DNA of 64,000 nucleotides from Oscillospiraceae bacterium (GTDB lineage Bacteria > Bacillota > Clostridia > Oscillospirales > Acutalibacteraceae), in the NCBI GenBank assembly GCA_003526845.1, contig DPVM01000001.1, positions 1 to 64,000 of the forward strand, read 5' to 3'. Below the pieces are notes generated by a model. The model was not told where the DNA came from, did not search any database, and saw only the letters and a list, made by a program, of their open reading frames with translations. Below, one piece after another: positions 44,965 through 53,998 of the stretch. Position 1 is the stretch's first letter. Each line of letters opens with the position of its first letter. The translations under genes and the position numbers were made by a program.

Positions 44965-45786
44965 ATGCTTGGAAAATACCTTGACAATGTGCGAAAAGCG
45001 TCTCCGCTTGTGCACAATATCACAAATTATGTAACAGTCAACGATGTTGCAAATGTTATCCTTGCCTGCGGCGGCAGTCCGATTATGGCTGACGAGCCGG
45101 ACGAGGTGCAGGATATAACCGCTATCTGCGGCGGTCTCAATATCAACATAGGCACGCTTAACAAAAGAACGGTTGAAGCAATGCACCTTGCGGGGGCAAA
45201 GGCAAACGAGCTTGGCCATGCCGTTTTGCTCGACCCGGTGGGAGTCGGCGCATCAAGATTGAGGACAGACACCGCGGTATCCCTTGTCGAAAACATCAAA
45301 TTTGATGTAATCCGCGGCAACATTTCGGAAATAAAGGGCCTTGCGGCAGGCGGAGGAACAACAAAGGGCGTTGACGCCGATGTTGCCGACACCGTGACAG
45401 ACGAAAATCTTGACGGTGCAATCGAATTTGTAAACGGATTTTCAAAGGAAACAGGCGCAATTATCGCCGTAACCGGTGCGATTGACCTTGTGAGCAACGG
45501 CGAAAAATGCTTTGTAATTCGCAACGGCAAGCCCGAAATGAGCAAAATAACAGGCACGGGTTGTCAGCTTTCAGGCATGATGACAGCGTTTATCACAGCA
45601 AACCCCGACAGTAAATTTGAGGCTGCTGCAGCTGCTGTTTGCACAATGGGCAGTGCAGGCGACCTTGCGCTCGGCAAAATGCTCCCGGGTGACGGCAATG
45701 CGACATATCGCAACAGAATTATAGACACAATATACAATATGACCGGCGATATTTTGGACATTGCGGCTAAATACGAAATTAAATAA
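44965..45786 (+). CDS. thiM: Hydroxyethylthiazole kinase
   Basis: 273 residues of the ribokinase-like ThiM family: HNITNYVTVNDVANVILACG, GGSPIMADEPDEV near the N-terminus, and the C-terminal TGTGCQLSG with the catalytic Cys/Asp pocket. It phosphorylates the thiamine precursor 4-methyl-5-(2-hydroxyethyl)thiazole for salvage. It stands alone, without thiD or thiE next to it. AAGGAG upstream; terminator 15 bases after the stop. Confidence 0.95.
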   Translation: MLGKYLDNVRKASPLVHNITNYVTVNDVANVILACGGSPIMADEPDEVQDITAICGGLNINIGTLNKRTVEAMHLAGAKANELGHAVLLDPVGVGASRLRTDTAVSLVENIKFDVIRGNISEIKGLAAGGGTTKGVDADVADTVTDENLDGAIEFVNGFSKETGAIIAVTGAIDLVSNGEKCFVIRNGKPEMSKITGTGCQLSGMMTAFITANPDSKFEAAAAAVCTMGSAGDLALGKMLPGDGNATYRNRIIDTIYNMTGDILDIAAKYEIK

Positions 45787-45802
45787 TGTGTGCATAAAGC
45801 GC

Positions 45803-45840
45803 AAAAAGTGGCTTGAACTCGATGTTCAAGCCACTTTTTC
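45803..45840 (+). terminator. Terminator after thiM
   Basis: 16-bp perfect stem starting AAAAAGTGGCTTGAAC, 5-base loop, TTTTT at the end. Confidence 0.85.
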
Positions 45841-45949
45841 AAGTCAATAGTTATAACAAACGCCTGCGCAGGAGCAAATCGCTGCACTGCAAATCACTAT
45901 TAGATTTTTTTAATCGGCGCGGTTTAGCCGCTTTATCGAAGCCTGTCGA

Positions 45950-46528
45950 TTACTTAATGATTGTGCCCATTGTGTTAGGTGCCATACCTGCGGCATTTGC
46001 CTCGTCTGTATCAATATGCATTGCAAGAGCATAGTTGTCTGAAACACGGCAAACCACATCGCCGAAAACGAGGTTTCTTTCGTTTGATGTCGGAATTTCG
46101 ACAGAAACGATTTGGCCGTTTTGGATACCAAGCTCCTCAGCATCCTTTGTTGTAGCATGAATGTGGCGCTTTGCGGCAATAACACCGTAAGGAATTTCAA
46201 CCTCGCCTGCAGGTCCTACAAGTTTGCATGTGCCTGAGCCTTTAACATCGCCCGACTCTCTTACCGGAGCGGTAACGCCAATTGAACGGGCGTCTGTAAG
46301 TGAAAGTTCAACCTGTGTGTCCTTTCTTACGGGACCGAGGATTGAAACTCTCGGGAACTCACCCTTAGGACCGATAACTCTTACTCTCTCCTCACAAGCG
46401 AACTGACCCGGTTGTGACAGCATCTTTTTAACTGTAAGCTCATAACCTTTGCCAAAAAGTGTTTCCAAATCTGCCTGTGAAACATGAACATGACGGGCAG
46501 AAATTTCAACCAATACCTGATTTGCCAT
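45950..46528 (-). CDS. pduL: Phosphate propanoyltransferase (PduL)
   Basis: 192 residues of the PduL family, unrelated to Pta. Three His-rich motifs supply the metal site: SARHVHVSQ (about 10-18), KRHIHATT near the middle and ALAMHIDTDEANA near the C-terminus. It interconverts propionyl- or acetyl-CoA and acyl phosphate. A microcompartment locus is not seen; stand-alone PduL works as an acetate-forming phosphotransacetylase in many Clostridia. GGAGG ribosome site. Its promoter overlaps the divergent promoter of the uracil-DNA glycosylase gene. Confidence 0.93.
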   Translation of the reverse strand: MANQVLVEISARHVHVSQADLETLFGKGYELTVKKMLSQPGQFACEERVRVIGPKGEFPRVSILGPVRKDTQVELSLTDARSIGVTAPVRESGDVKGSGTCKLVGPAGEVEIPYGVIAAKRHIHATTKDAEELGIQNGQIVSVEIPTSNERNLVFGDVVCRVSDNYALAMHIDTDEANAAGMAPNTMGTIIK

Positions 46529-46571
46529 TTTAAAAATCCTCCAAAATTAAAAAAATATATTTTTCATTGAT

Positions 46572-46618
46572 ATTTTATAACACTTTTAATTGTATTTCAA
46601 CCATAAATTTGTTATTAT
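46572..46618. promoter_or_regulatory. Overlapping divergent promoters (pduL and uracil-DNA glycosylase)
   Basis: Minus strand: TTGAAA (46600-46595), 17-base spacer, TAAAAT (46577-46572). Plus strand: TTGTAT (46590-46595), 17-base spacer, TATTAT (46613-46618). The two -35 boxes share bases 46595. Confidence 0.6.
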
Positions 46619-46646
46619 ATAGGTAAATTAAGTTTGAGGTGAAAAT

Positions 46647-47210
46647 ATGACGCTTGACCAACTTGAAACCGAATGCAAATCCTGCACAAAATGCGGACTT
46701 TGCGAGGGCAGAACAAATCTTGTTTTCGGCGTGGGCAAAAAGGACGCCGACATTATGCTTATCGGTGAAGGCCCCGGTGAAAACGAGGATTTGCAGGGTG
46801 AGCCGTTTGTCGGCCGCTCGGGCAAGTTGCTTGACAAGTTTCTTGAAAGCATTGATTTAAGCAGAGAAAAAAATGTGTATATCGCAAACATGGTGAAGTG
46901 CCGTCCGCCGAAAAACAGGGACCCAAAACCCGAGGAGCAGGAAATGTGCATCAATTGGCTTCGCGAGCAGTTTAAAATCATCCGACCGAAAATCATAATC
47001 TGCGTAGGCAGAATTTCGGCACAAAAGCTGATTTCGCCCGATTTCAAGGTGACGAAACAGCACGGCGACTTTATCGAGAAAAACGGCGTTTTGATGATGG
47101 GCACATATCACCCTGCCGCAATTTTGCGCAACCCCAACAACAAGGAGGCGGCGTTTGCGGATTGGCTTAAGGTCAGAGATAAAATCAAAGAACTTAATAT
47201 TGAAATATAA
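46647..47210 (+). CDS. Family-4 uracil-DNA glycosylase
   Basis: 187 residues. [13 protein letters not shown] (about 10-22) with two further Cys (VKCRPP and EEQEMC) ligate the 4Fe-4S cluster of type 4 [23 protein letters not shown] is motif A, and [12 protein letters not shown] the catalytic His motif. It removes uracil from DNA in base-excision repair. The next gene follows 22 bases on. In some genomes type-4-like proteins with altered motif A have other roles, but motifs here are canonical. Confidence 0.93.
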   Translation: MTLDQLETECKSCTKCGLCEGRTNLVFGVGKKDADIMLIGEGPGENEDLQGEPFVGRSGKLLDKFLESIDLSREKNVYIANMVKCRPPKNRDPKPEEQEMCINWLREQFKIIRPKIIICVGRISAQKLISPDFKVTKQHGDFIEKNGVLMMGTYHPAAILRNPNNKEAAFADWLKVRDKIKELNIEI

Positions 47211-47231
47211 ACGTAAGGACAAATATAAAAA

Positions 47232-48476
47232 ATGAGTAAAAACTTAATCATCGGTCAGTCCGGCGGACCGACAGCTGTTATCAACTCAAGCCTTGCCGGT
47301 GCAATCGACTATGCGCTCGGTTGTGACGAAATCGGCAGCGTTTACGGAATGATAAACGGAATCGAGGGCTTTCTTGATGAAAATATAATGAATTTGAGCA
47401 ATATGTTTGAGCATATGCCGTATGAATTAAACAGACTTAAACTGACACCGGCAATGTTCCTCGGCTCGTGCCGATATAAGCTGTCGGACAATGAGGAAGA
47501 ACTTGCAAAGGTTGTATCCATTATGCAAAAATACGATATAGGATATTTTATCTATATCGGCGGCAACGATTCAATGGACACGGTCAAAAAATTATCTGAC
47601 TACACAACATCACATGCCATCGACATAAAAATCGTAGGCGTGCCCAAAACAATCGACAACGATTTAAACGGCATTGACCACTCGCCCGGATTCGGCAGTG
47701 CGGCAAAATACATCGCATCATGTGTGCGCGAGGTTGCATACGATACAAGCATTTACAGCATCAAGAGCGTGCACATTATAGAGGCTATGGGCAGAAACGC
47801 AGGCTGGCTGACCGCCGCATCATGTCTTGCAAGGCAAGAAGATATGGTGGCACCGCACCTTATTTATCTGCCGGAGGTTGATTTCAGCGTTGAACAATTC
47901 GTAAGCGATGTTAAGGCAAAGCTTGAGGAATACAACTCTATCATCGTTGTTGTCAGCGAGGGAATACACGACAAAGACGGAAACTATATCAGCGCACAGC
48001 ACTCGAAGGTTGACGAATTCGGTCACGCTCAATTAAGCGGAACAGGCGCATATCTTAAATCCGTAATTGAAAAGGAAATCGGATGTAAGGTCAGAGCGCT
48101 TGAGCCGAGCGTTATCCAAAGAAGTGCCGGCCACATTTCATCTCTCACCGATGTTGAAGAGGCATTTAACCTCGGAACGATTGCCGTAAGGGCGGCTGTT
48201 TCAGGCAAAAGCGGCGTATTTTCAACATTGCGCAGAATTTCCGACAAGCCTTACAGTGTTGAGTATTCGACAGAAAATGTCGCCGTTGTGGCAAACACGG
48301 AAAAGCTTGTGCCGAGGAGCTGGATTAACCCCGAGGGCAACGATGTTACGCAGGATATGGTGGATTATTTAAGGCCGCTTATTGAGGGCGTTGTTCAAAC
48401 ACCGTACAGAAACGGATTGCCCGATTATATCGACGTTCGCCACCTTGATGTGAGAAAACAGAAATACAGCGATTAG
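47232..48476 (+). CDS. 6-phosphofructokinase, PPi-type family
   Basis: 414 residues. IGQSGGPTAVINSSLAG is the N-terminal nucleotide/PPi loop; VPKTIDNDL (about residue 140) is typical of PPi-dependent rather than ATP-dependent enzymes, where PGTIDND is seen. The usual GGDDS is GGNDS here (YIGGNDSMDT), so the first Asp of the PPi pair is changed while the second is kept. Donor specificity is therefore uncertain. Function: fructose 6-phosphate to fructose 1,6-bisphosphate. Length fits the family's ~400-420-residue clade. The start ribosome site is weak (AAGGAC). Confidence 0.9.
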   Translation: MSKNLIIGQSGGPTAVINSSLAGAIDYALGCDEIGSVYGMINGIEGFLDENIMNLSNMFEHMPYELNRLKLTPAMFLGSCRYKLSDNEEELAKVVSIMQKYDIGYFIYIGGNDSMDTVKKLSDYTTSHAIDIKIVGVPKTIDNDLNGIDHSPGFGSAAKYIASCVREVAYDTSIYSIKSVHIIEAMGRNAGWLTAASCLARQEDMVAPHLIYLPEVDFSVEQFVSDVKAKLEEYNSIIVVVSEGIHDKDGNYISAQHSKVDEFGHAQLSGTGAYLKSVIEKEIGCKVRALEPSVIQRSAGHISSLTDVEEAFNLGTIAVRAAVSGKSGVFSTLRRISDKPYSVEYSTENVAVVANTEKLVPRSWINPEGNDVTQDMVDYLRPLIEGVVQTPYRNGLPDYIDVRHLDVRKQKYSD

Positions 48477-48527
48477 TTTCGCAGTATATATAAACAAAAC
48501 AAAAATATATTTGAGGAGTTTTACATT

Positions 48528-49130
48528 ATGAAAAAATGTCCAAATTGCAATTTGTATTATGATGACAGTGCAAATGTTTGCTCTGCATGCAACGGTGCAT
48601 TGGTAGACGCCAATGCCGCACCGCAGGCACAGCCTGCACAACAGTATGAGGCACCGCAGTATGAGACACCGAGCGAGCCGGCACAGTATTATGCGCCGCA
48701 ACCGACACAGCCGGCACCGGAGCCACAACCGCAGGCTCAGCCGGCATATGACTATTCACAGCAGCAGGCGCAGGCTCAACCGCAATATCAACAACAATAT
48801 TATCAGCCACAGCAACAACAGCAATACTATCAGCCGCAGAATGTTGCACCGAGCTATGACAACACATCAAAGCCGGTTACAGTCGGCAAATGGGTAGGTC
48901 TTTTGATTCTTTCGGCAATTCCGGTTGTAAACATTATTTGCTGGATTGTTTGGCTTTGCAGCAGCACAACAAACAAGAGTATCAAAAACTTCCTTGTTGC
49001 TGAAATTGTCGTTTACGCAATTTGCATAGGAGTTGGTGTTCTTGTTTCGGTTTTGTTAGCCTCACTCGGGGTTTTGGCAGGAAGCAGTTTTCCCGATTTT
49101 AATGAAATGATGATAGGAATGTTGTTTTAA
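48528..49130 (+). CDS. Zinc-ribbon membrane protein with Pro/Gln-rich linker
   Basis: 200 residues. A zinc ribbon at residues 4-19 (CPNCNLYYDDSANVCSAC) is followed by about 90 residues of Pro/Gln/Ala/Tyr-rich, low-complexity linker and two membrane helices (about 126-148 and 160-185). Such zinc-ribbon/low-complexity/membrane proteins are widespread in Clostridia with no known function. GGAG upstream; terminator at 49155. Confidence 0.8.
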   Translation: MKKCPNCNLYYDDSANVCSACNGALVDANAAPQAQPAQQYEAPQYETPSEPAQYYAPQPTQPAPEPQPQAQPAYDYSQQQAQAQPQYQQQYYQPQQQQQYYQPQNVAPSYDNTSKPVTVGKWVGLLILSAIPVVNIICWIVWLCSSTTNKSIKNFLVAEIVVYAICIGVGVLVSVLLASLGVLAGSSFPDFNEMMIGMLF

Positions 49131-49154
49131 GTACATAATTAATATCTAAAAATC

Positions 49155-49180
49155 AAAGGGAGGCAATACCTCCCTTTTTG
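49155..49180 (+). terminator. Terminator after zinc-ribbon gene
   Basis: 9-bp stem AAAGGGAGG/CCTCCCTTT, loop CAATA, then TTTG. The following 49185-49313 carries only a small GCGAAC/GTTCGC palindrome (49258-49272). Confidence 0.75.
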
Positions 49181-49313
49181 TGTGCAAAAATGTTTAAAAT
49201 AGGTCGAAAATGCCGATGTGAATACATTTTGCCTCCGGTTTGTCGTTTTGCAATCGGGCGAACACAGTTCGCACGCTGTAAAGGGAACAAAGACAAACTC
49301 CGACCGCTTATAA

Positions 49314-49346
49314 CAAAAAATCCCGAGGGCGATGCTCTCGGGATTT
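49314..49346 (-). terminator. Terminator after purA
   Basis: 10-bp stem AAATCCCGAG/CTCGGGATTT; the A-run at 49314-49320 gives TTTTTT on the minus strand. Confidence 0.8.
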
Positions 49347-49361
49347 ATATATAATGTATGA

Positions 49362-50636
49362 TTATGCTCTGTGGATAATTGCTTCTCTTTCAGGGCCGTT
49401 TGAAACCATTGTAATCTTATGGCCAAGCTCGCCCTCAATGAATTCAACATAATTCTTTGCCTCCTGCGGAAGGTCATCGTAATTTTTGATGCCTCTGATG
49501 TCGCAGTGCCAGCCCTTGAGGGTTTTGAAAACAGGCTTTGCTTTTTTGAGAACATGAGTTGTCGGGAAATCCTTTGTTATTTCACCGTCAATATCATAAG
49601 CTGTGCAAACCTTGATTTCGTCAAGATATGAAAGGCAGTCGAGAGCCGTCATTACAACCTGGGTTGCACCCTGACACTCAATACCGTATTTTGATGCAAC
49701 GCAGTCAAACCAACCGACTCTTCTCGGTCTGCCTGTTGTTGCGCCGAACTCGCCCTTGTCTCCGCCGTGAATACGAAGTTCTTGTGCCTCGTCGCCGAAA
49801 ATCTCGGAAACAAACTCGCCTGCACCGACTGCCGACGAATATGCCTTTGTAACAACAACAATATCCTCGATTTTGTGAGGTGGAATGCCTGCGCCTACTG
49901 CACCGTAGCCTGCAAGAGTTGAGGAAGATGTAACCATAGGATAAATGCCGAAATCAGGGTCTTTAAGTGTGCCAAGCTGACCCTCGAGGAGAATATTTTT
50001 GCCCTCTTTGATTGCGTCGGCGATATACTTGTGAGTATCGCAAACATAAGGAGCGATTTTTTCCTTATATTCCATACAGGTATTGAAAAGCTCGTCCTCG
50101 TCAAGAAGCGGCTTGTTGTAAACATATTTGAGGGTGAGATTTTTGAGTGTGCAGATATTTTTAAGCTTTGCACGGAGTGTTTCATCATCAAAAAGCTCGT
50201 TTACCTGAATACCGATTTTTGAATATTTATCCGAGAAGAACGGAGCAATGCCGCTTTTTGTCGAGCCAAATGCGTTTTTGCCGAGCCTTTCCTCCTCGTA
50301 TGTATCAAGAAGAATATGATAAGGCATAAGGATTTGTGCTCTCTCGCTGACCAAAAGGTGCGGATTGAGTCCTGCCTTTTTAACATCGTCAAGCTCCTTG
50401 ATGAACTTGTTAATATCCAATGCAACGCCATTGCCGATAATGCAGGTTACGTGGTCGTAGCAAACACCCGACGGCATAAGGTGCAATGCAAATCTGCCGT
50501 GCTCATTAATAATAGTGTGTCCTGCGTTGGCACCGCCCTGAAAACGAACGACAATATCGCTTTGTTCAGCGAACATATCGGTGACTTTACCTTTACCCTC
50601 GTCGCCCCAGTTAGCGCCTACAATTGCTCTTACCAT
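49362..50636 (-). CDS. purA: Adenylosuccinate synthetase
   Basis: 424 residues. The GTP loop VGANWGDEGKGKV opens the protein; VRFQGGANAGHT and a later GGDKGEFGATTGRPRRVGW carry the IMP and Asp-binding residues. It converts IMP, Asp and GTP to adenylosuccinate, the first step from IMP to AMP. Usual length. It stands alone with AAAGGAG upstream, 48 bases after the end of the divergent beta-helix gene. Confidence 0.97.
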   Translation of the reverse strand: MVRAIVGANWGDEGKGKVTDMFAEQSDIVVRFQGGANAGHTIINEHGRFALHLMPSGVCYDHVTCIIGNGVALDINKFIKELDDVKKAGLNPHLLVSERAQILMPYHILLDTYEEERLGKNAFGSTKSGIAPFFSDKYSKIGIQVNELFDDETLRAKLKNICTLKNLTLKYVYNKPLLDEDELFNTCMEYKEKIAPYVCDTHKYIADAIKEGKNILLEGQLGTLKDPDFGIYPMVTSSSTLAGYGAVGAGIPPHKIEDIVVVTKAYSSAVGAGEFVSEIFGDEAQELRIHGGDKGEFGATTGRPRRVGWFDCVASKYGIECQGATQVVMTALDCLSYLDEIKVCTAYDIDGEITKDFPTTHVLKKAKPVFKTLKGWHCDIRGIKNYDDLPQEAKNYVEFIEGELGHKITMVSNGPEREAIIHRA

Positions 50637-50684
50637 AATTTATAATCTCCTTTGATATGGTTTTTTATTAATTAATCAGCGGAA

Positions 50685-52664
50685 TTATTTTTTGATTTTT
50701 CCGCTTTTATTTTTGCTGTATTTAACTTTGCTGACTGCAACTTTTTTGGCTTTTTTCGTTTTATAAATGCCATATTTTTTGTTGGAAGTGATTTTTGTTG
50801 ATTTTACACTTCCGCCTGCTCCGCTTGTAAAATAAATTCCGTTGCCCTTGTTTGATGAAACCGTGCAGGATGAAATTGCGGTTGAGGATTTGTTGTTGCA
50901 GTAAATACCGTCCTTTTTATTTGACGATACGGTGCATTTTGCGACGGTGACTCTGCTTTTCTTGCTTGAATAAATTCCGTAACCGGAGTTTTTGGAGCTT
51001 GTGACGTAGGTCAACTTGCCCTTTGAGTTGCTGAAAGCAACGCCGTGCTCGCCGTTTGCGCTGATTTTGTCGCCGCTCATTGTGTTTGCGGCGGTGGTGT
51101 CCTTAAAATAAACACCCTTGTATTTATTTTTTGAAACAGTGTTTTTTGAAAACGCCGCTTTTGACGAATTTCTAACATAAACGCCGTGCTCACCGCTGTA
51201 TGACACCTTGTTTTTGCTCAACGATGCCGAAGATTTTTTATCAAGCAAAACACAGCTCTTTTTGAATTTTGTAACCGTGTTTGATGTGAGCTTTGCACCG
51301 CTTGTGCCGGTGAGATTGATTCCGTTGCCGCTGTAAGAAAGATTGTTGCCGTTTATACTGTTTGACGAAACGGTCGGTGACGAGCAATAATCCGCACGAA
51401 ACGCGTGTACGGTATCTTTAACGGCAGTGTTTTTCGCCAAGGTGATTTTGTTTGACGAAACCTTTGTGCCGACAGAGCCGTTCAGCCAAATACCATAGCC
51501 GGTATAGCCAACGGTGACGGTGTTTGACGAGACAGTAACATTGTATGCCCTGTAATCGCCTGCCTTGATAACACGCTGTTTACCGGTTGAATCCTTATCG
51601 CTCGGTAAATTTGAATTTTTTGAAACATTCACACCGTAAATTTTAATGCCGTACGGAACAACATTAAAGCATTTGTCGGGTGACTTTTTTGTCGAAATAA
51701 CATTGTTGCAGATTTTTGTCGCCGGGTCGCGCGTGATGCCGTCCTTATAATGATAAGTGTTGGCAAAATTCTGATTCACCGTGCGATAAAAAATGCCTGC
51801 ACCGCAGTTGTTGATTTTGTTGTAGCTGATGTCGCAATTTATAATTCCGACTGCGGTAACGGCGTAGCCGTCAACATAGTTGAAGGTGTTGTTTTTCACA
51901 ACAAAGCCGTTCATATAATTTCCCGTTTGCGAGCTGTGAGAGCCTACGCCGCGGTTAACCTTGTTAAAACGGCAATTGGTGATTTTGATATTTTTGTTTG
52001 CCGTGCCGTCATATGACGCCGCAGGCAAGCCCGAATAGTGGCGCTTGTCAAGAATGTCAAGCTGGACAGCCTCGTTGTTTGCGGTGTTGCCGGAGGAGCG
52101 ATAGCTGTTTTCAAATGTGCAACTGTCAATGTTGACATTGCGACAGCCGGCAATCGAAATATGGTGGCTGTTGCGGCAATTTTTTAATGTTGTGCCGCTG
52201 ACCTTGAAATTATCCGTATGATGAATTGCCCAAATTCCGCCTGCGTTTGATTCGATTGACGCGGCATTTGCGTCAAATGTGCCGCCGATGACTGTTATGT
52301 TTTTATAATAATCGTAGCCCTTGCTGACATCATCAGCCAAGCCGGTTTTGAGCATCGTTGCACCCGAAAAGCCGTTTGCTTTTATGAATGTGACACCGGT
52401 GAGGTCAAAATTTGTGTTTGAATAAATATTAAGCCCTCTTGTCAGTTCATAGGTGCCCGGCTCAACCTTAACAGTGAAGCGATTTTCGGGTGTTGCGCTT
52501 AATCCCGCCCGCTTTAATGCGGCACGCAAATCCTCTGTAATATCGCTTGAATCGGCTGAAACGGTTATTTGATTATTCTCCTGCGCAAACGATGCAACAG
52601 GTGTGCAAAACATCACGCTTGCCGCCATAACGGCGCAGAGAAAAAGCGAAAATATTTTTTTCAT
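50685..52664 (-). CDS. Secreted right-handed parallel beta-helix protein
   Basis: 659 residues. A signal peptide (KKIFSLFLCAVMAASVMFCT, cut near SFA-QE) precedes a repetitive domain of NG/NS-turned strands: ITVIGGTFDANAA, INNCGAGIFYRTV, VSSNTVTVGYTGYGIWL, SSNSINGNNLSYSGNGINLTG, and from about residue 480 a run of near-identical CTVSSNKKDGIYCNNKSSTA-type repeats with about 20 residues each. This is the pectate-lyase-like right-handed beta-helix of secreted Clostridial proteins. No pectinase catalytic Asp/Arg pattern is obvious, so it may bind or cut a surface glycan. No anchor motif. Ends in a Lys-rich tail. Confidence 0.88.
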   Translation of the reverse strand: MKKIFSLFLCAVMAASVMFCTPVASFAQENNQITVSADSSDITEDLRAALKRAGLSATPENRFTVKVEPGTYELTRGLNIYSNTNFDLTGVTFIKANGFSGATMLKTGLADDVSKGYDYYKNITVIGGTFDANAASIESNAGGIWAIHHTDNFKVSGTTLKNCRNSHHISIAGCRNVNIDSCTFENSYRSSGNTANNEAVQLDILDKRHYSGLPAASYDGTANKNIKITNCRFNKVNRGVGSHSSQTGNYMNGFVVKNNTFNYVDGYAVTAVGIINCDISYNKINNCGAGIFYRTVNQNFANTYHYKDGITRDPATKICNNVISTKKSPDKCFNVVPYGIKIYGVNVSKNSNLPSDKDSTGKQRVIKAGDYRAYNVTVSSNTVTVGYTGYGIWLNGSVGTKVSSNKITLAKNTAVKDTVHAFRADYCSSPTVSSNSINGNNLSYSGNGINLTGTSGAKLTSNTVTKFKKSCVLLDKKSSASLSKNKVSYSGEHGVYVRNSSKAAFSKNTVSKNKYKGVYFKDTTAANTMSGDKISANGEHGVAFSNSKGKLTYVTSSKNSGYGIYSSKKSRVTVAKCTVSSNKKDGIYCNNKSSTAISSCTVSSNKGNGIYFTSGAGGSVKSTKITSNKKYGIYKTKKAKKVAVSKVKYSKNKSGKIKK

Positions 52665-52707
52665 TAAATCACAAGCCTTTTCAAAATGAACCGGGGTGAA
52701 TATCTTA

Positions 52708-53883
52708 TCAGTGGTGGAAAAGACGGATGCCTGTCATCGCCATTGCAACGCCGTGCTCGTCACAGCAATCGATAACATTTTGGTCTCTTACCGAGCCGCC
52801 CGGCTGAGCGATATATTTAACGCCCGATTTAACGGCACGCTCGATATTATCCTCAAACGGGAAGAAAGCGTCGCTTCCGAGAGCAACATTGTCCATTTTC
52901 TCATGCCATTGAGCCTTTTCTTCGGCTGTGAACGGCTGTGGCTTTTCGGTGAAATATCTTTGCCATACGCCGTCCTTCAAAAGCTCCTCATAATCGTTGC
53001 TGATATAAAGGTCGATAGCGTTGTCGGCGTCGCACTTGCGAATACCGTCGATAAACGGAAGGCTCAAAACCTTTTCGTTTCTTCTCAGCCAAAGCATATC
53101 TGCCTTGTCGCCTGCCATTCTTGTGCAGAGGATTCGGCTTTGCTGACCTGCGCCGACGCCAAGGGTTTGACCGCCCTTTGCATAAACAACGGAGTTGGAC
53201 TGAGTATATTTTAAAGTAATCATCGATATGAGAAGGTCGATTTTTGCAATTTGCGGAATTTCCTTGACCTTTGTCGGCATATCGTCAAACAAATCCATTG
53301 TGATTTTGGCGTTGTTGCGCTTTTGCTCAAACTTGATACCGAAAACCTGCTTTGTTTCAATTTCATCGGGAGCATAGTCGGGGTCCATTTTAATAACAAG
53401 GAAATTGCCGCGGCGCTTTGATTTAAGGAGCTCAAGCGCCTCGTCTGTATATCCGGGAGCAATGATACCGTCGGAAACCTCTTTTTGGAGGAATTTTGCA
53501 ACGGAAATGTCACAAACATCGGAAAGAGCCGCAAAATCGCCGAAAGATGACTGTCTGTCACAGCTTCTTGCTCTGACATAAGCTTGGGCAATCGGTGAAA
53601 GCTCGAGCCCGTCGGGAACCATACAAACCTTTCTGTCAACCTCGTCGAGCGGTTGAGCAACCGCCGCACCTGCCGGTGAAACATGCTTAAAGCTTGCAGC
53701 TGACGGCAAACCGGTAGCCTCTTTAAGTTCCTTAACAAGCTGCCAGCTGTTGAACGCGTCAAGCAGATTAATATATCCTGCCGCGCCGTTGAGAATTTCA
53801 AACGGAAGCTCCCTGCCATCCATATGAATCCTTGCCGGATTTTGGTTTGGGTTGCAACCGTATTTCAATTTGTACTCTGTCAT
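52708..53883 (-). CDS. AICAR transformylase, stand-alone (no IMP cyclohydrolase domain)
   Basis: 391 residues matching only the AICAR formyltransferase half of PurH: YGCNPNQNPAR at the start, SAASFKHVSPAGAA, a catalytic Lys-His context there, and the end PGGSVRDQNVIDCCDEHGV. The N-terminal IMP cyclohydrolase (MGS) domain (about 190 residues) is missing. This is the known stand-alone clade of Clostridia; IMP cyclohydrolase must then be supplied elsewhere. Start: AAGGAG. The promoter overlaps that of the divergent ATP-grasp pair. Confidence 0.92.
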   Translation of the reverse strand: MTEYKLKYGCNPNQNPARIHMDGRELPFEILNGAAGYINLLDAFNSWQLVKELKEATGLPSAASFKHVSPAGAAVAQPLDEVDRKVCMVPDGLELSPIAQAYVRARSCDRQSSFGDFAALSDVCDISVAKFLQKEVSDGIIAPGYTDEALELLKSKRRGNFLVIKMDPDYAPDEIETKQVFGIKFEQKRNNAKITMDLFDDMPTKVKEIPQIAKIDLLISMITLKYTQSNSVVYAKGGQTLGVGAGQQSRILCTRMAGDKADMLWLRRNEKVLSLPFIDGIRKCDADNAIDLYISNDYEELLKDGVWQRYFTEKPQPFTAEEKAQWHEKMDNVALGSDAFFPFEDNIERAVKSGVKYIAQPGGSVRDQNVIDCCDEHGVAMAMTGIRLFHH

Positions 53884-53923
53884 ATCAATGCTCCTTAATT
53901 ACTATATTATAAATACACAGTAC

Positions 53924-53968
53924 ATTTTACAATACTTCATTGAAAAAAGCAAGACACAGTGATACAAT
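53924..53968. promoter_or_regulatory. Overlapping divergent promoters
   Basis: Minus strand: TTGCTT (53952-53947), 17 bases, TAAAAT (53929-53924) for the AICAR transformylase. Plus strand: TTGAAA (53940-53945), 17 bases, TACAAT (53963-53968) for the ATP-grasp pair. The plus -35 box lies inside the minus spacer, so polymerases would exclude each other. Confidence 0.6.
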
Positions 53969-53998
53969 AAATGCAGAATAATGCAGGCAGGTGGCAAA

